A DNA stretch of 64,000 nt from Arthrobacter bambusae (GCF_030812595.1 NZ_JAUSSZ010000008.1:163789-227788), one strand, 5' to 3'. Shown: positions 8,517-17,449, numbered from the stretch's first letter. The notes: a model not told the origin generated them from the letters alone. Made by a program: numbers and translations.

Positions 8517-9407
8517 CTACTCCCGCCGCGCCCGGGTCAGCTCGGCCCGCGCGAACAGCTCCGCGTCAGAGGGATAGGCCACTTCCTCCAGCACCAAGGG
8601 GTGCGGCGCGGCGAGCACCGACTTGGCGTCGCGTACCCCAGCTAGCAAACGTTCATGCAGCCATTCCGGCTTTTCCAGGCCCTCCCCCACCCGCAGCGCC
8701 GACCCCACGAGTGCACGCACCATGTTGTGGCAAAAAGCATCGGCTTGGACCTTAGCGACAAGTACGCCGTCGCTGCCGCGCACGAACTCCAGCCGCTGCA
8801 GCTCGCGAATCGTCGTGGCGCCTTCACGGGGCTTGCAGTACGCCCGGAAGTCCTGGAGCCCCAACAATGCCGCCGCCCCGGAATTCATCGCTCGTTCGTC
8901 CAAGGCGGCCTTGTGCCACAAAGTCACTCCGCGCAGGACCGGGTCCCAGCGTTCGGGGCCGTCGGCGATCCGGTAGCTGTAGCGGCGCCACAACGCTGAG
9001 AAGCGAGCGTCAAAGCCCTCAGGCGCCAGACCGGCGTCGTGCACTTCGATAGCGCCGGTCTCATCCTGCAGGACCCGGCTCAGTGCTCCGCGAAGCCTCC
9101 GCAGCAAGGCGGCGGCGGGGTCGATCTCGTGGCCCCTCGTCAGTCCGGTCCACTCTTCCCCGGACAAGTCGATATGCGCCACTTGTCCACGGGCATGGAC
9201 ACCGGCGTCGGTCCGCCCCGCTACGGTAACCCGCACAGGACGCCGCACAATCAGCGCCAGTCCCTCTTCCAACGATCCCTGCACGGTACGGAGGCCGGGC
9301 TGAAGCGCCCACCCGTTGAACGGACCGCCGTCGTACGAAAGATCCAGCCGGACACGCAAAAACCCGCCGCCCCCCGAAACGGGGGCAGCGGGTTTTCGTT
9401 CGTTCAT
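8517..9407 (-). CDS. truA: tRNA pseudouridine synthase A
   Basis: A 296-residue reading of TruA, which makes pseudouridine at positions 38-40 of tRNA anticodon stems. The catalytic aspartate is D67 in VAGRTDAGVHARG, and LSYDGGPFNGWALQPG near the N-terminus is the second conserved block. The start is uncertain. The ATG at 9407 puts codons 4-17 inside an intrinsic terminator hairpin, whereas a TTG at 9359 would begin directly at the conserved core (LRVRLDLSYDGG). It lies 32 nt after rplQ, the usual place for truA in actinobacteria. Confidence 0.92.
   Translation of the reverse strand: MNERKPAAPVSGGGGFLRVRLDLSYDGGPFNGWALQPGLRTVQGSLEEGLALIVRRPVRVTVAGRTDAGVHARGQVAHIDLSGEEWTGLTRGHEIDPAAALLRRLRGALSRVLQDETGAIEVHDAGLAPEGFDARFSALWRRYSYRIADGPERWDPVLRGVTLWHKAALDERAMNSGAAALLGLQDFRAYCKPREGATTIRELQRLEFVRGSDGVLVAKVQADAFCHNMVRALVGSALRVGEGLEKPEWLHERLLAGVRDAKSVLAAPHPLVLEEVAYPSDAELFARAELTRARRE
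9358..9396 (-). terminator. Intrinsic terminator after rplQ, overlapping the truA 5' end
   Basis: On the minus strand AAAACCCGC pairs with GCGGGTTTT (outer stem 9388-9396 with 9359-9367) and GCCCCC with GGGGGC (9381-9386 with 9369-9374), followed by a T run (9358-9362). It is a canonical intrinsic terminator 44 nt after the rplQ stop. It sits within the first codons of truA if truA starts at 9407. Confidence 0.75.
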
Positions 9408-9439
9408 AGACTTAAGTCTACTGTGAAGAATTCAGTGAA

Positions 9440-10012
9440 TTACTTCTTTTCCTCAGCGGCCGGAGCCTCTTCGGTTTCAGCAGCTTCAGCTTCGGGAGCC
9501 TCGGCTTCGGTCTCAGGGGCGTCAGCCACAACGTCAGCCTCAACGACCTCTTCCTCGGCAACCGGAGCGGCTTCCTCGGCGGCCGGAGCAGCCTTCTCAG
9601 CGTCCTTCTTGGCAGCGGCAGTCGCCTCGGCAACTACAGCTTGCTTCGGGGAAACCGGCTCAAGAACCAGCTCGATGACAGCCATGGGAGCGTTGTCGCC
9701 CTTGCGGTTGCCGATCTTGGTGATGCGGGTGTAGCCGCCATCGCGGTTGGCAACGGCGCCGGCGATGTCGGTGAACAGCTCGTGGACGATGCCCTTGTCG
9801 CTGATCAGGCCGAGCACACGACGGCGGGATGAAAGGTCGCCGCGCTTGGCGAAGGTCACGAGGCGCTCTGCATACGGCTTCAGGCGCTTGGCCTTGGTGA
9901 CCGTGGTGGTGATGCGCTTGTGCTCGAACAGCGATGCTGCCAGGTTCGCGAGCATCAAGCGCTCGTGAGCCGGACCGCCTCCGAGGCGCGGACCCTTAGT
10001 GGGGGTAGGCAT
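9440..10012 (-). CDS. rplQ: 50S ribosomal protein L17
   Basis: A 190-residue L17. The core (about 1-120, starting [20 protein letters not shown]) matches the family, and the remaining ~70 residues are an alanine/glutamate-rich low-complexity tail, making it much longer than the ~127-residue enterobacterial protein. L17 binds 23S rRNA near the exit tunnel. It follows rpoA, as in most bacteria, and is the last ribosomal gene of the alpha operon. Confidence 0.97.
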   Translation of the reverse strand: MPTPTKGPRLGGGPAHERLMLANLAASLFEHKRITTTVTKAKRLKPYAERLVTFAKRGDLSSRRRVLGLISDKGIVHELFTDIAGAVANRDGGYTRITKIGNRKGDNAPMAVIELVLEPVSPKQAVVAEATAAAKKDAEKAAPAAEEAAPVAEEEVVEADVVADAPETEAEAPEAEAAETEEAPAAEEKK

Positions 10013-10078
10013 AGTAATTTCTCCTGTAATGAAGGCCGTCCGGGTCCGAACGTGGACCCGGTGGCCAAGATCTGCTTG

Positions 10079-11089
10079 TTAGAGCTCGTCGTCGCTGAAC
10101 GCGGCGTCGTCCTCTTCGATGGCTGCGGCGCGTGCTGCAAGATCGAAACCGGGAGGGGAGTCCTTGAGGGACAGGCCCAGTTCAACCAGCTTTGCCTTGA
10201 CCTCATCGATGGACTTCGCACCGAAGTTGCGGATGTCCATCAGGTCAGCCTCGGAGCGGGCAACGAGTTCACCCACGGTGTGGATGCCCTCACGCTTGAG
10301 GCAGTTGTAGGAACGGACGGTGAGGTCCAGATCCTCGATCGGCAGTGCCATGTCAGCCGCCAAGGCAGCATCCGTCGGCGACGGGCCAATCTCGATACCT
10401 TCAGCTGCGGTGTTCAGCTCACGTGCAAGACCGAACAGTTCCACCAGGGTGGTGCCTGCCGAAGCAACGGCGTCGCGCGGGGCGATAGCCTGCTTGGTCT
10501 CGACGTCGACAATCAGCTTGTCGAAGTCAGTGCGCTGCTCAACACGGGTAGCTTCCACGCGGAAGGTAACCTTCAAGACCGGCGAATAAATCGAGTCGAC
10601 CGGAATACGGCCGATCTCGGAATCGCCGGACTTGTTCTGAGCTGCCGAAACGTAGCCGCGGCCGCGTTCGATGGTCAGTTCGAGTTCGAACTTGCCCTTC
10701 GAGTTCAGCGTGGCAATGTGCAGATCCGGGTTGTGGAATTCGACGCCGGCCGGCGGAGCGATGTCCGCGGCGGTGACGACTCCGGGGCCCTGCTTGCGCA
10801 GGTATGCAACAACCGGCTCATCGTGCTCGGAGGACACGGAGAGGTTCTTGATGTTCAGGATGATCTCAGTGACATCTTCCTTGACACCCGGAACCGTGGT
10901 GAACTCGTGCAGCACGCCATCGATCCGGATGCTGGTTACAGCGGCACCGGGGATGGAGGAGAGCAGGGTACGGCGGAGGGAGTTTCCGAGGGTGTAACCG
11001 AAGCCCGGTTCCAGCGGTTCAATGATGAAACGCGAGCGGTTCTCGGAGACTACTTCTTCAGACAGAGTGGGGCGCTGTGCAATAAGCAC
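10079..11089 (-). CDS. rpoA: RNA polymerase alpha subunit
   Basis: A 336-residue alpha subunit beginning at a GTG with AAGGAA upstream. The N-terminal assembly domain covers about 1-230 ([20 protein letters not shown]). The C-terminal domain that contacts UP elements and activators contains [20 protein letters not shown] and [14 protein letters not shown], and an acidic tail ends the protein. It lies between rpsK and rplQ. The 142-nt gap before it holds a large hairpin and a 13-nt sequence shared with rpoB, suggesting partly independent expression. Confidence 0.98.
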   Translation of the reverse strand: MLIAQRPTLSEEVVSENRSRFIIEPLEPGFGYTLGNSLRRTLLSSIPGAAVTSIRIDGVLHEFTTVPGVKEDVTEIILNIKNLSVSSEHDEPVVAYLRKQGPGVVTAADIAPPAGVEFHNPDLHIATLNSKGKFELELTIERGRGYVSAAQNKSGDSEIGRIPVDSIYSPVLKVTFRVEATRVEQRTDFDKLIVDVETKQAIAPRDAVASAGTTLVELFGLARELNTAAEGIEIGPSPTDAALAADMALPIEDLDLTVRSYNCLKREGIHTVGELVARSEADLMDIRNFGAKSIDEVKAKLVELGLSLKDSPPGFDLAARAAAIEEDDAAFSDDEL

Positions 11090-11111
11090 TTAGGTTTCCT
11101 TTCGGCGAGCA

Positions 11112-11124
11112 TCCGCTATATGAC
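11112..11124 (-). promoter_or_regulatory. GTCATATAGCGGA element upstream of rpoA
   Basis: On the minus strand GTCATATAGCGGA ends 22 nt before the rpoA GTG. The same 13-mer occurs upstream of rpoB at 45020-45032, and its inner 11 bases recur at 45107-45117. It may be a core promoter (TATAGC as -10 with a poor -35) or a regulator or RNA-level site. Confidence 0.5.
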
Positions 11125-11160
11125 GCAACACAGGTGGTGGAAATCGGCTTGGTACCGGCA

Positions 11161-11217
11161 TTGCCGGCCGGACGGGGTGGAACAGTCACGCTGTTCCACC
11201 CCGGACCCGGCCGGCAA
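11161..11217 (-). terminator. Large hairpin between rpsK and rpoA
   Basis: CGGGGTGGAACAG (11173-11185) pairs perfectly with CTGTTCCACCCCG (11191-11203). The outer arms TTGCCGGCCG (11161-11170) and CGGCCGGCAA (11208-11217) extend the stem beyond short internal mismatches. No U tract follows, so it may be an RNA processing or attenuation structure separating the ribosomal genes from rpoA. Confidence 0.6.
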
Positions 11218-11231
11218 GGCCAAGAATCCAA

Positions 11232-11633
11232 TTAGACGCGGCGGCGCTTCGGCGGGCGGCAACCGTTGTGGGCGCTGGGGGTGACGTCCTGGATGGAGCC
11301 GACCTCGAGGCCAGCGGCCTGCAGCGAACGGATTGCGGTCTCGCGTCCGGATCCCGGTCCCTTGACGAACACGTCAACCTTGCGCAGACCGTGCTCCTGG
11401 GCGCGCTTTGCAGCAGCCTCGGCAGCCATCTGGGCGGCGAACGGGGTGGACTTGCGGGAGCCCTTGAATCCAACCTCACCGGCGGAAGCCCAGGAGATTA
11501 CAGCACCGTTCGGGTCCGTGATGGACACGATGGTGTTGTTAAAAGTGCTCTTGATGTGCGCTTGGCCAAGCGCGATATTCTTCTTGTCCTTCTTACGCGG
11601 CTTGCGAACCGCGCCACGAGTCTTCGGGGGCAT
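11232..11633 (-). CDS. rpsK: 30S ribosomal protein S11
   Basis: A 133-residue S11 with the conserved core [20 protein letters not shown] and the C-terminal [18 protein letters not shown]. It binds the 16S platform next to S18 and S6. It lies between rpsM and rpoA in the standard alpha-operon order. Length and ends agree with the family. Confidence 0.98.
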   Translation of the reverse strand: MPPKTRGAVRKPRKKDKKNIALGQAHIKSTFNNTIVSITDPNGAVISWASAGEVGFKGSRKSTPFAAQMAAEAAAKRAQEHGLRKVDVFVKGPGSGRETAIRSLQAAGLEVGSIQDVTPSAHNGCRPPKRRRV

Positions 11634-11678
11634 TATTTCTCCTACAGAAAGTTATCGGGGGAAAGTCAGCTGCTATTT

Positions 11679-12056
11679 CTAGCGGCCGGCCTTCTTCTTG
11701 CCGGCGACGGTACGCTTCGGGCCCTTGCGGGTACGAGCGTTGGTCTTCGTACGCTGACCGCGTACGGGCAGGCCCTTGCGGTGACGCAGGCCTTCGTAGC
11801 TGCCGATTTCAACCTTGCGGCGGATATCTGCTGCTACTTCGCGGCGAAGGTCACCCTCAACCTTGTAGTTGCCTTCAATGTAGTCACGCAGCTGGACCAG
11901 CTCGGCGTCAGTCAGGTCCTTGACGCGAACGTCAGCGCTGATGCCGGTGGCAGCCAGGGTTTCGTGTGCACGGGTCTTGCCCACGCCGTAGATGTAAGTA
12001 AGCGCAATTTCCAACCGCTTTTCGCGGGGAATGTCTACGCCAGCGAGACGAGCCAT
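11679..12056 (-). CDS. rpsM: 30S ribosomal protein S13
   Basis: The start is ATG at 12056, giving [20 protein letters not shown] and 125 residues, the usual S13 length; an in-frame ATG 51 nt upstream would add a non-conserved extension. The protein has the helix-two-turn-helix tRNA/16S contact region and the basic tail [20 protein letters not shown]13 sits in the head of the small subunit and bridges to L5. Confidence 0.98.
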   Translation of the reverse strand: MARLAGVDIPREKRLEIALTYIYGVGKTRAHETLAATGISADVRVKDLTDAELVQLRDYIEGNYKVEGDLRREVAADIRRKVEIGSYEGLRHRKGLPVRGQRTKTNARTRKGPKRTVAGKKKAGR

Positions 12057-12101
12057 AGTGGCAGTACTCCTTGAATAAACCGGAGGTCGTAGGCAGTACA
12101 C

Positions 12102-12118
12102 CCGCACTTTCAGTGCGG
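12102..12118 (-). other. Hairpin in the rpsM leader
   Basis: CCGCACT (12102-12108) and AGTGCGG (12112-12118) form a tight 7-bp stem with a 3-nt loop about 45 nt upstream of the rpsM start codon. It could be a translational control structure or a processing site. No U tract follows. Confidence 0.4.
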
Positions 12119-12247
12119 CCCCAGCCTCCGACCGGGGGTTAGCTGTCCGGGCTCCATACGTCCCAATTCAGCTTGTGCTGCCTTTATTTACTTGCGTGGG
12201 TTAGCAACCCAGGTTGCCCTCGCGGGCGCTAGTTCCCTTGCGGGGAA

Positions 12248-12361
12248 TCAGCCCTGGCGCTGCTTGTGGCGCGGGTTCTCGCAGATCACCATGACCCGGC
12301 CATTACGGCGGATCACTTTGCACTTGTCGCAGATCTGCTTAACGCTCGGCTTGACCTTCAT
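12248..12361 (-). CDS. rpmJ: 50S ribosomal protein L36
   Basis: A 37-residue gene read directly from the sequence: [20 protein letters not shown], then [17 protein letters not shown]. It is the C+ (zinc-binding) form, with the ligands C11, C14, C27 and H32 in CDKC and CENPRH. It lies between infA and rpsM, the conserved position. Confidence 0.97.
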   Translation of the reverse strand: MKVKPSVKQICDKCKVIRRNGRVMVICENPRHKQRQG

Positions 12362-12441
12362 GGCGTTCCTTTGCGTGTTGCAGTTGGTCAGCTGAAGCGG
12401 CACTACCTGGGATGTGTATTCCCGAGGCTGCCGCCCAGCAA

Positions 12442-12663
12442 TTACTTGTAGCGGTAGACGATGCGACCACGTGTGAGGTCGTAAGGGCTCAGTTCCACCA
12501 CTACGCGGTCTTCAGGGAGAATCCTGATGTAGTGCTGTCGCATCTTCCCCGAGATGTGTGCAAGAACGATGTGCTTGTTGGTGAGCTCAACGCGAAACAT
12601 CGCATTGGGCAGCGCCTCAGTCACAACGCCCTCGATCTCAATGACCCCGTCCTTCTTGGCCAT
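12442..12663 (-). CDS. infA: Translation initiation factor IF-1
   Basis: A 73-residue single S1/OB-fold protein ([20 protein letters not shown]) ending RGRIVYRYK, of normal length. It binds the ribosomal A site during initiation. It heads the infA-rpmJ-rpsM-rpsK-rpoA-rplQ unit. In many bacteria map lies directly upstream; here a block of about 4.9 kb separates them, and infA has its own candidate promoter. Confidence 0.98.
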   Translation of the reverse strand: MAKKDGVIEIEGVVTEALPNAMFRVELTNKHIVLAHISGKMRQHYIRILPEDRVVVELSPYDLTRGRIVYRYK

Positions 12664-12819
12664 ATCCTCCGCTAACTGTTGTTTGCCGCAGCCCTCCGGT
12701 TAGGCACCGGAAAATCTGCGGACGTTTTTTGTTTGTTTGGCCGTCCGGCTCCCGCCACTCCACGAAGCAGGACTCGCGACCTGTTAAATGGGCGTGGCTG
12801 TGCAGACAACCAACAGACA

Positions 12820-12848
12820 ACTCTACGCCAAGACGGCGCGAAAGTTAA
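12820..12848 (-). promoter_or_regulatory. Candidate infA promoter
   Basis: On the minus strand TTAACT (12843-12848) and TAGAGT (12820-12825) are separated by exactly 17 bp. The TAGANT-like -10 resembles those seen before secY, tuf, rpsL and tRNA-Trp in this window. The leader to infA would be about 150 nt. Confidence 0.55.
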
Positions 12849-12919
12849 ATCCGCCCATGCTAGCGCAGACACCGGCACGGTGTCACCCTTCCCGGCACCG
12901 GAGAACCCCTTGGATCCCG

Positions 12920-13870
12920 CTAAACCGCGCCGTATGCAGGGAAGGCGCCTGCCGCCGTCGTGATGGATTCCGCGGCCGCGATGCCGTCGCGGACAGCCAG
13001 GCGGACCGCGTCTGCCGCCGCGCTTTGCAGGGTGATGAGCGAAACCTGCCTTGCTTGTTCCGAACTGCGGTCAAGTCCGACGGCGCCGGTCGCCAGCGCG
13101 AACACGGTGTCGCCGTCGGCGAGCGTATGGGAAGGACTCAGCGCCCGGGCGAGGCCCGCGTGCGCCGCACTCGCGGTGCGCTTGCATTCGGCGGGATCGA
13201 GGTCAGCGTTGGTGGCGACCACAACGAGCGTGGTGTTCAACGACGGGGGTCCCGCAGGCGCGGTGCTGCCGGATTCCGGCCGCGGGGACGATTCGCCGAA
13301 CGGCATTCCCAACGCATTGACCACCGCGAGCGCACCCACCACCACGCCGCGGTCCAGGGTGATGGACGAGGTGCCCACTCCCCCCTTGAACGCGCCCCGT
13401 CCGATCACGGCACCCGTACCGGCGCCAACGTTTCCACGCCCGACGTCGGCGCGCTCGCTTGAGGCCGCAGCCGCACCGGCCGCTTCGTATCCCATGGCTT
13501 CGTCGGGGCGAGCGGAGAAGTCCCCGCCGCGGCCCAAGTCGAAGATCGCGGCTGCAGGGACGATCGGCACCACTCCCCCGGCCACGGTGAAACCGTGTCC
13601 TTGCTGTTCACACCAACGCTGGGCGCCATGTGCCGCGATCAGCCCAAAAGCGCTCCCGCCGGTAAGCACCACTGCGTCAACCGTCGGCACCAGGGTGGTG
13701 GGATCGAGAGCGTCCGTCTCATGCGTGCCCGGACCGCCGCCCCGCACGTCCACCGATCCCACCGTCCCCGCCGGCGGAAGGACAACGGTCACGCCGCTCA
13801 GCCAGCCATCGCCGATCCGTTGGACATGTCCCACCCGGATTCCTGGCACATCAGTGATCTTGGAAGTCAT
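12920..13870 (-). CDS. P1-family (S58, DmpA/NylC-type) aminopeptidase
   Basis: The ATG at 13870 (MTSKITDVPGIRVGHVQ) gives 316 residues; the longer in-frame reading to 14119 has no family resemblance. Family features include VDVRGGGPGTHETDAL, VVLTGGSAFGL, and GRGNVGAGTGA. The expected N-terminal-nucleophile self-cleavage site is N212-T213 in SLNTTLVVVATNADL, an Asn-Thr junction as in NylC rather than the Gly-Ser of DmpA. Members are D- or beta-aminopeptidases or amide hydrolases, and the substrate cannot be told from sequence. The gene lies on the same strand as infA but has no place in the usual ribosomal gene order. Confidence 0.82.
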   Translation of the reverse strand: MTSKITDVPGIRVGHVQRIGDGWLSGVTVVLPPAGTVGSVDVRGGGPGTHETDALDPTTLVPTVDAVVLTGGSAFGLIAAHGAQRWCEQQGHGFTVAGGVVPIVPAAAIFDLGRGGDFSARPDEAMGYEAAGAAAASSERADVGRGNVGAGTGAVIGRGAFKGGVGTSSITLDRGVVVGALAVVNALGMPFGESSPRPESGSTAPAGPPSLNTTLVVVATNADLDPAECKRTASAAHAGLARALSPSHTLADGDTVFALATGAVGLDRSSEQARQVSLITLQSAAADAVRLAVRDGIAAAESITTAAGAFPAYGAV

Positions 13871-13980
13871 GCGCCTATTCTGCTCCTTCGATACAAACGA
13901 TAGGCGGGCCTCGAATGTAAACACGGCCCGATCCTTCACGAAACATCGAGTAAACGACCGCAGAAGCCTTGTCCAACAAT

Positions 13981-14035
13981 CCAGCGAAGAGCTGGTTTTT
14001 TGACTTGACAGACATCCCCGTGTGGTGAGGTAAAA
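13981..14035 (+). promoter_or_regulatory. Hairpin with T run and candidate promoter of the sugar ABC operon
   Basis: CCAGC gaaga GCTGG (13981-13995) is followed by six T's (13996-14001), which looks like a small terminator on the plus strand although no plus-strand gene lies upstream. Immediately after it TTGACA (14005-14010) is a perfect -35 hexamer. The -10 is weak (GGTAAAA around 14029-14035). A regulator-controlled promoter is likely. Confidence 0.4.
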
Positions 14036-14107
14036 CAAGCCGCCCCCTTTACCCCGTAGTGGCGAGTCCGGCGCACCCCGATATCTGCAAACCGTTAGAG
14101 ACATCCC

Positions 14108-15058
14108 ATGACAAGACAACTGACTGGCAGCCCCGCGGTCACCGCGCAGGCTGTCCCGGCCCCTCGGCGCCGTGGACGCTGGTCCGGCCGGACCCGGCGC
14201 GACTTCTTCGTGTTCCTGGCCCTGGCCTTGCCGAACCTGGCGCTGATCGCGGTCTTCACCTACCTGCCGCTAATCAACAACATGTACTACTCGACCCTCG
14301 ACTGGACCTTGGGGTCCGCCTCGGCCACCGTCGTCGGGTTCGACAACTACATCGCCTTCTTCACCAGTTCCGACGCTCCGCAGGTTCTTGGCACCACAGC
14401 CATCTTCACGGTGGTCACAGTTGGCGGTTCCATGGCGCTCGGACTCCTGGTTGCCCTTGCGTTGAACGCGAAGGTCCGCGGCACCACGTTCGCCCGTTCC
14501 GCCGTCTTCGCCCCCTACGTCCTCAGCGGCGTAGGTGTGGGCCTCGTCTGGCTATTCATCTTCGACCCCGGTTATGGCGTCTTGTCCTGGCTCCTCCGGG
14601 GTATCGGCCAGCAAAGCCCGCAGTGGATCAACGATCCGCAGCTCTCCCTCGTGATGGTCATCATCGTCTACGTCTGGAAGAACCTGGGCTACTGCGCCGT
14701 CGTGTACCTCGCCGGGCTCCAGTCGCTCCCGAAGGACGTCATGGAGGCAGCTTCCCTGGATGGTGCCAACGGTTTCCGCCGCTTCATGAGCATCTCCGTT
14801 CCCCTGCTCGGTCCCACCACCTTCTTCCTGCTGATCACCACGATGATCAGCTCGCTTCAAGCCTTTGACTTGATCCGCATCATGACTCCGCTGGGCAACG
14901 GCACCAGCACGCTGATCTACGAGGCCTACCTCCAGGCGTTCGGGGCCTACAACCGCGCCGGGTACTCCGCCTCCATATCGGTGGTGCTCTTCGCCATCCT
15001 GCTCATCATCACCGTGCTCCAGTTGCGGTTCGTCGAACGGAAGGTGCACTACTCATGA
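14108..15058 (+). CDS. Sugar ABC transporter permease (MalF/UgpA family)
   Basis: A 316-residue membrane protein with an N-terminal arginine-rich cytoplasmic tail (about 1-35), six predicted membrane segments, and the EAA loop of the family (MEAASLDGANGFRRFMSISV) that docks to the ATPase. It is the first of a permease pair for CUT1-type carbohydrate importers and overlaps the second by 4 nt (ATGA). There is no ATPase gene in the cluster, so a shared MsiK-like ATPase encoded elsewhere is inferred. Confidence 0.88.
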   Translation: MTRQLTGSPAVTAQAVPAPRRRGRWSGRTRRDFFVFLALALPNLALIAVFTYLPLINNMYYSTLDWTLGSASATVVGFDNYIAFFTSSDAPQVLGTTAIFTVVTVGGSMALGLLVALALNAKVRGTTFARSAVFAPYVLSGVGVGLVWLFIFDPGYGVLSWLLRGIGQQSPQWINDPQLSLVMVIIVYVWKNLGYCAVVYLAGLQSLPKDVMEAASLDGANGFRRFMSISVPLLGPTTFFLLITTMISSLQAFDLIRIMTPLGNGTSTLIYEAYLQAFGAYNRAGYSASISVVLFAILLIITVLQLRFVERKVHYS

Positions 15059-15993
15059 GCACGCTCTCTCCCGTCAGCCCCAACTCCGCAGGCGGCGTCG
15101 GATCCCGTAACGCTCCCGACGCCGGTCCGGAGCTTCCCGTGCGGCGCGAGCGGCCGTTTTCCCGCTCGAACCTCGTCCAGACCCTGGCGGGAGGCTACAT
15201 CCCGCTGATCGTGGCCACCCTGGTAGTAGTCCTGCCCCTGTTGTGGATGTTGCTGAGCTCCTTCAAGCAGCCCGGCGAGATCGTCACCACGGATCTCAAG
15301 ATCCTGCCGCAGGGGCTGAACCTGGAGAACTACCACACGGCCATGACCACCGTGCCGTTCGCCGGGTTCTTCCTGAACAGCCTGATCGTCACCACGGTCG
15401 GCTCCACGGTCAAGGTGATCCTGGCGATCCTGACGGCGTATGCCTTGGTCTTTGTCCGATTCCCGTTCAAGAACGTGATCTTCGTCGTGATTCTCGTAGC
15501 CCTGATGGTGCCGCCGCAGGTGTCGATCCTCCCGAACTACATCCTGATCGCGGGAATCGGAGGGAAGAACACCTTGTGGGGAATCATTCTCCCGGGGCTC
15601 GGCACGGCCTTTGGAACCTTCCTCCTTCGCCAGCATTTCAAGACGCTTCCGGGGTCAATCCTCGAAGCCGCGGAAATCGACGGCGCGGGCCATTGGCGCA
15701 GGCTGTGGCAAGTGGTCGTCCCCGTGTCGCTCCCCTCCATCGCCACCGTTGCCCTCGTCACCGTGGTCAGCGAATGGAACGACTACATCTGGCCGCTGAT
15801 CATCACGGACCGGCCGGAAACCATGACCCTCCCGGTCGGCCTGACCCTGCTTCAGAACTCTGAAGGAAACGGAGCCGGCTGGGGGATCCTGATGGCCGGG
15901 GCAGTCCTGGTGATCATCCCCATCCTCCTGGTCTTCGCGGCGCTGCAACGCTACATCGTCGCCGGGCTCACCCAGGGCAGCGTCACCGGATAG
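15055..15993 (+). CDS. Sugar ABC transporter permease (MalG/UgpE family)
   Basis: A 312-residue partner permease. The EAA loop LEAAEIDGAGHWRRLWQVVV is clear, there are six membrane segments, and the C-terminus is short and polar. It starts at an ATG overlapping the first permease gene and is followed after 91 nt by the binding protein. The permease-permease-binding protein order, rather than binding protein first, is less common for CUT1 systems but known in actinobacteria. Confidence 0.88.
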   Translation: MSTLSPVSPNSAGGVGSRNAPDAGPELPVRRERPFSRSNLVQTLAGGYIPLIVATLVVVLPLLWMLLSSFKQPGEIVTTDLKILPQGLNLENYHTAMTTVPFAGFFLNSLIVTTVGSTVKVILAILTAYALVFVRFPFKNVIFVVILVALMVPPQVSILPNYILIAGIGGKNTLWGIILPGLGTAFGTFLLRQHFKTLPGSILEAAEIDGAGHWRRLWQVVVPVSLPSIATVALVTVVSEWNDYIWPLIITDRPETMTLPVGLTLLQNSEGNGAGWGILMAGAVLVIIPILLVFAALQRYIVAGLTQGSVTG

Positions 15994-16084
15994 CAACACA
16001 GCACGTCTCCCGCTGCCTTCCCCGAGCTTTGGCAGCACCGTCCAACAAACCATCACCACCTTTGCATCCTTGAGAGGACCCATC

Positions 16085-17431
16085 ATGGCAATGTACCTTG
16101 ACCGTAGAAACTTCCTGGGGCTCGCCGGACTGGGAGTCGCCGCCGCCGCCCTGGCTGCCTGCGGCGGACCGTCGACCGGCGGCAGCGCCGCGAGCACAGC
16201 TCCGTCCGACATCGACTTCACCAGCGTGAAGCCGGCCGGCTCATTCGACTTTTGGACCAGCCACCCCGGGCAGTCCCAGGCCGTCGAGCAGTCCATCATC
16301 GACAAGTTCCAAGCGAAGTTCCCCGACATCAAGGTGAACCTCGTCACAGCAGGCGCCAACTACGAGGAAATCGCGCAGAAGTTCCAGACATCGCAGGCAG
16401 CGAAGTCGGCCCTCCCCGGCCTCGTCGTGCTCTCCGACGTGTGGTGGTTCCGCTACTACACCAACGGCAACATCATCCCGTTGGACGGACTGATCAAGCA
16501 GCTGGACATCAAGATCGACGACTTCCAGAAATCCCTGGTGGCGGACTACAAGTACGCCAACAAGCAGTGGGCACTCCCCTATGGCCGCTCCACGCCGCTC
16601 TTCTACTACAACAAGGATCACTTCAAGGCCGCGGGCCTTCCGGACCGTGCGCCGAAGACTTGGCAGGAATTCGCCGAGTGGGCCCCCAAGCTCCAGGCCA
16701 GCTCGGGCGCAAAGTACTCGTACATGTACCCTGCCTTGGCCGGTTACGCCGGCTGGACCCTGCAGAACAACCTGTGGGGCTGGGGAGGCGGCTGGTCAAA
16801 CGGCTGGGACATCACCGCAGACTCTGCTGAGTCCGTCACGGCGCTGCAGTGGGTACAGGACACCATCTACAAGGACAAGTGGGCCGGTGTCTCCTCCAAG
16901 AACGCTGCTGATGACTTCTCCGCGGGCATAGCATCAACCACGATCTCCTCTACCGGCGACCTGCTGGGTGTGCTCAAGTCCGCCAAGTTCAACGTCGGGG
17001 TCGGCTTCCTCCCGGGCGGGCCCAAGGCCCAGAGCAACGTCTGCCCCACCGGGGGTGCCGGACTCGGGATCCCCAGCGGGGTCAGCAAGGAAGTCCAGCT
17101 CGCCGCAGCGACCTTCCTGAAGTTCATGACCGAACCGGAGAACACGGCCGCGTTCTCGGCCGCCACCGGTTACATGCCCACGCGTGTCTCCGCGGACATG
17201 ACCGCCGTCCTCGCCAAAACCCCGCAGATCAAGACGGCCATGGACCAGCTCGCTGTCACCAAGGTCCAGGACAACGCCCGTGTATTCCTGCCGGGAGCGG
17301 ACCAGGAGATGGCCAAGGCTGCAGCCAAGATCATGACCCAGCAGGGCGATGTGAAGGCCACGATGACAGACCTTAAGGCAACCCTCGAGGGCATTTACAC
17401 CAAGGACGTGAAGCCTAAGCTCAAGAGCTAG
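16085..17431 (+). CDS. Sugar ABC transporter substrate-binding lipoprotein
   Basis: The ATG at 16085 is chosen because AGAGGA lies six bases before it; a TTG at 16070 is in frame but has no ribosome binding site. The 448-residue product begins with a twin-arginine-like signal (DRRNFLGLAG) and a lipobox ALAAC, so it is probably a Tat-exported lipoprotein. The mature domain resembles family 1 extracellular solute-binding proteins (W/Y-rich, with SGAKYSYMYPALAGYAGWT). The ligand is unknown, but the pairing with MalF/MalG-type permeases suggests an oligosaccharide or glycoside. Confidence 0.87.
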   Translation: MAMYLDRRNFLGLAGLGVAAAALAACGGPSTGGSAASTAPSDIDFTSVKPAGSFDFWTSHPGQSQAVEQSIIDKFQAKFPDIKVNLVTAGANYEEIAQKFQTSQAAKSALPGLVVLSDVWWFRYYTNGNIIPLDGLIKQLDIKIDDFQKSLVADYKYANKQWALPYGRSTPLFYYNKDHFKAAGLPDRAPKTWQEFAEWAPKLQASSGAKYSYMYPALAGYAGWTLQNNLWGWGGGWSNGWDITADSAESVTALQWVQDTIYKDKWAGVSSKNAADDFSAGIASTTISSTGDLLGVLKSAKFNVGVGFLPGGPKAQSNVCPTGGAGLGIPSGVSKEVQLAAATFLKFMTEPENTAAFSAATGYMPTRVSADMTAVLAKTPQIKTAMDQLAVTKVQDNARVFLPGADQEMAKAAAKIMTQQGDVKATMTDLKATLEGIYTKDVKPKLKS

Positions 17432-17449
17432 ATTCCACCCACGCTACGC

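Noticed and set aside
9920..11284. A 454-codon plus-strand frame across rplQ, rpoA and rpsK
   Set aside because: It is antisense to three certain genes and has no recognisable domain.
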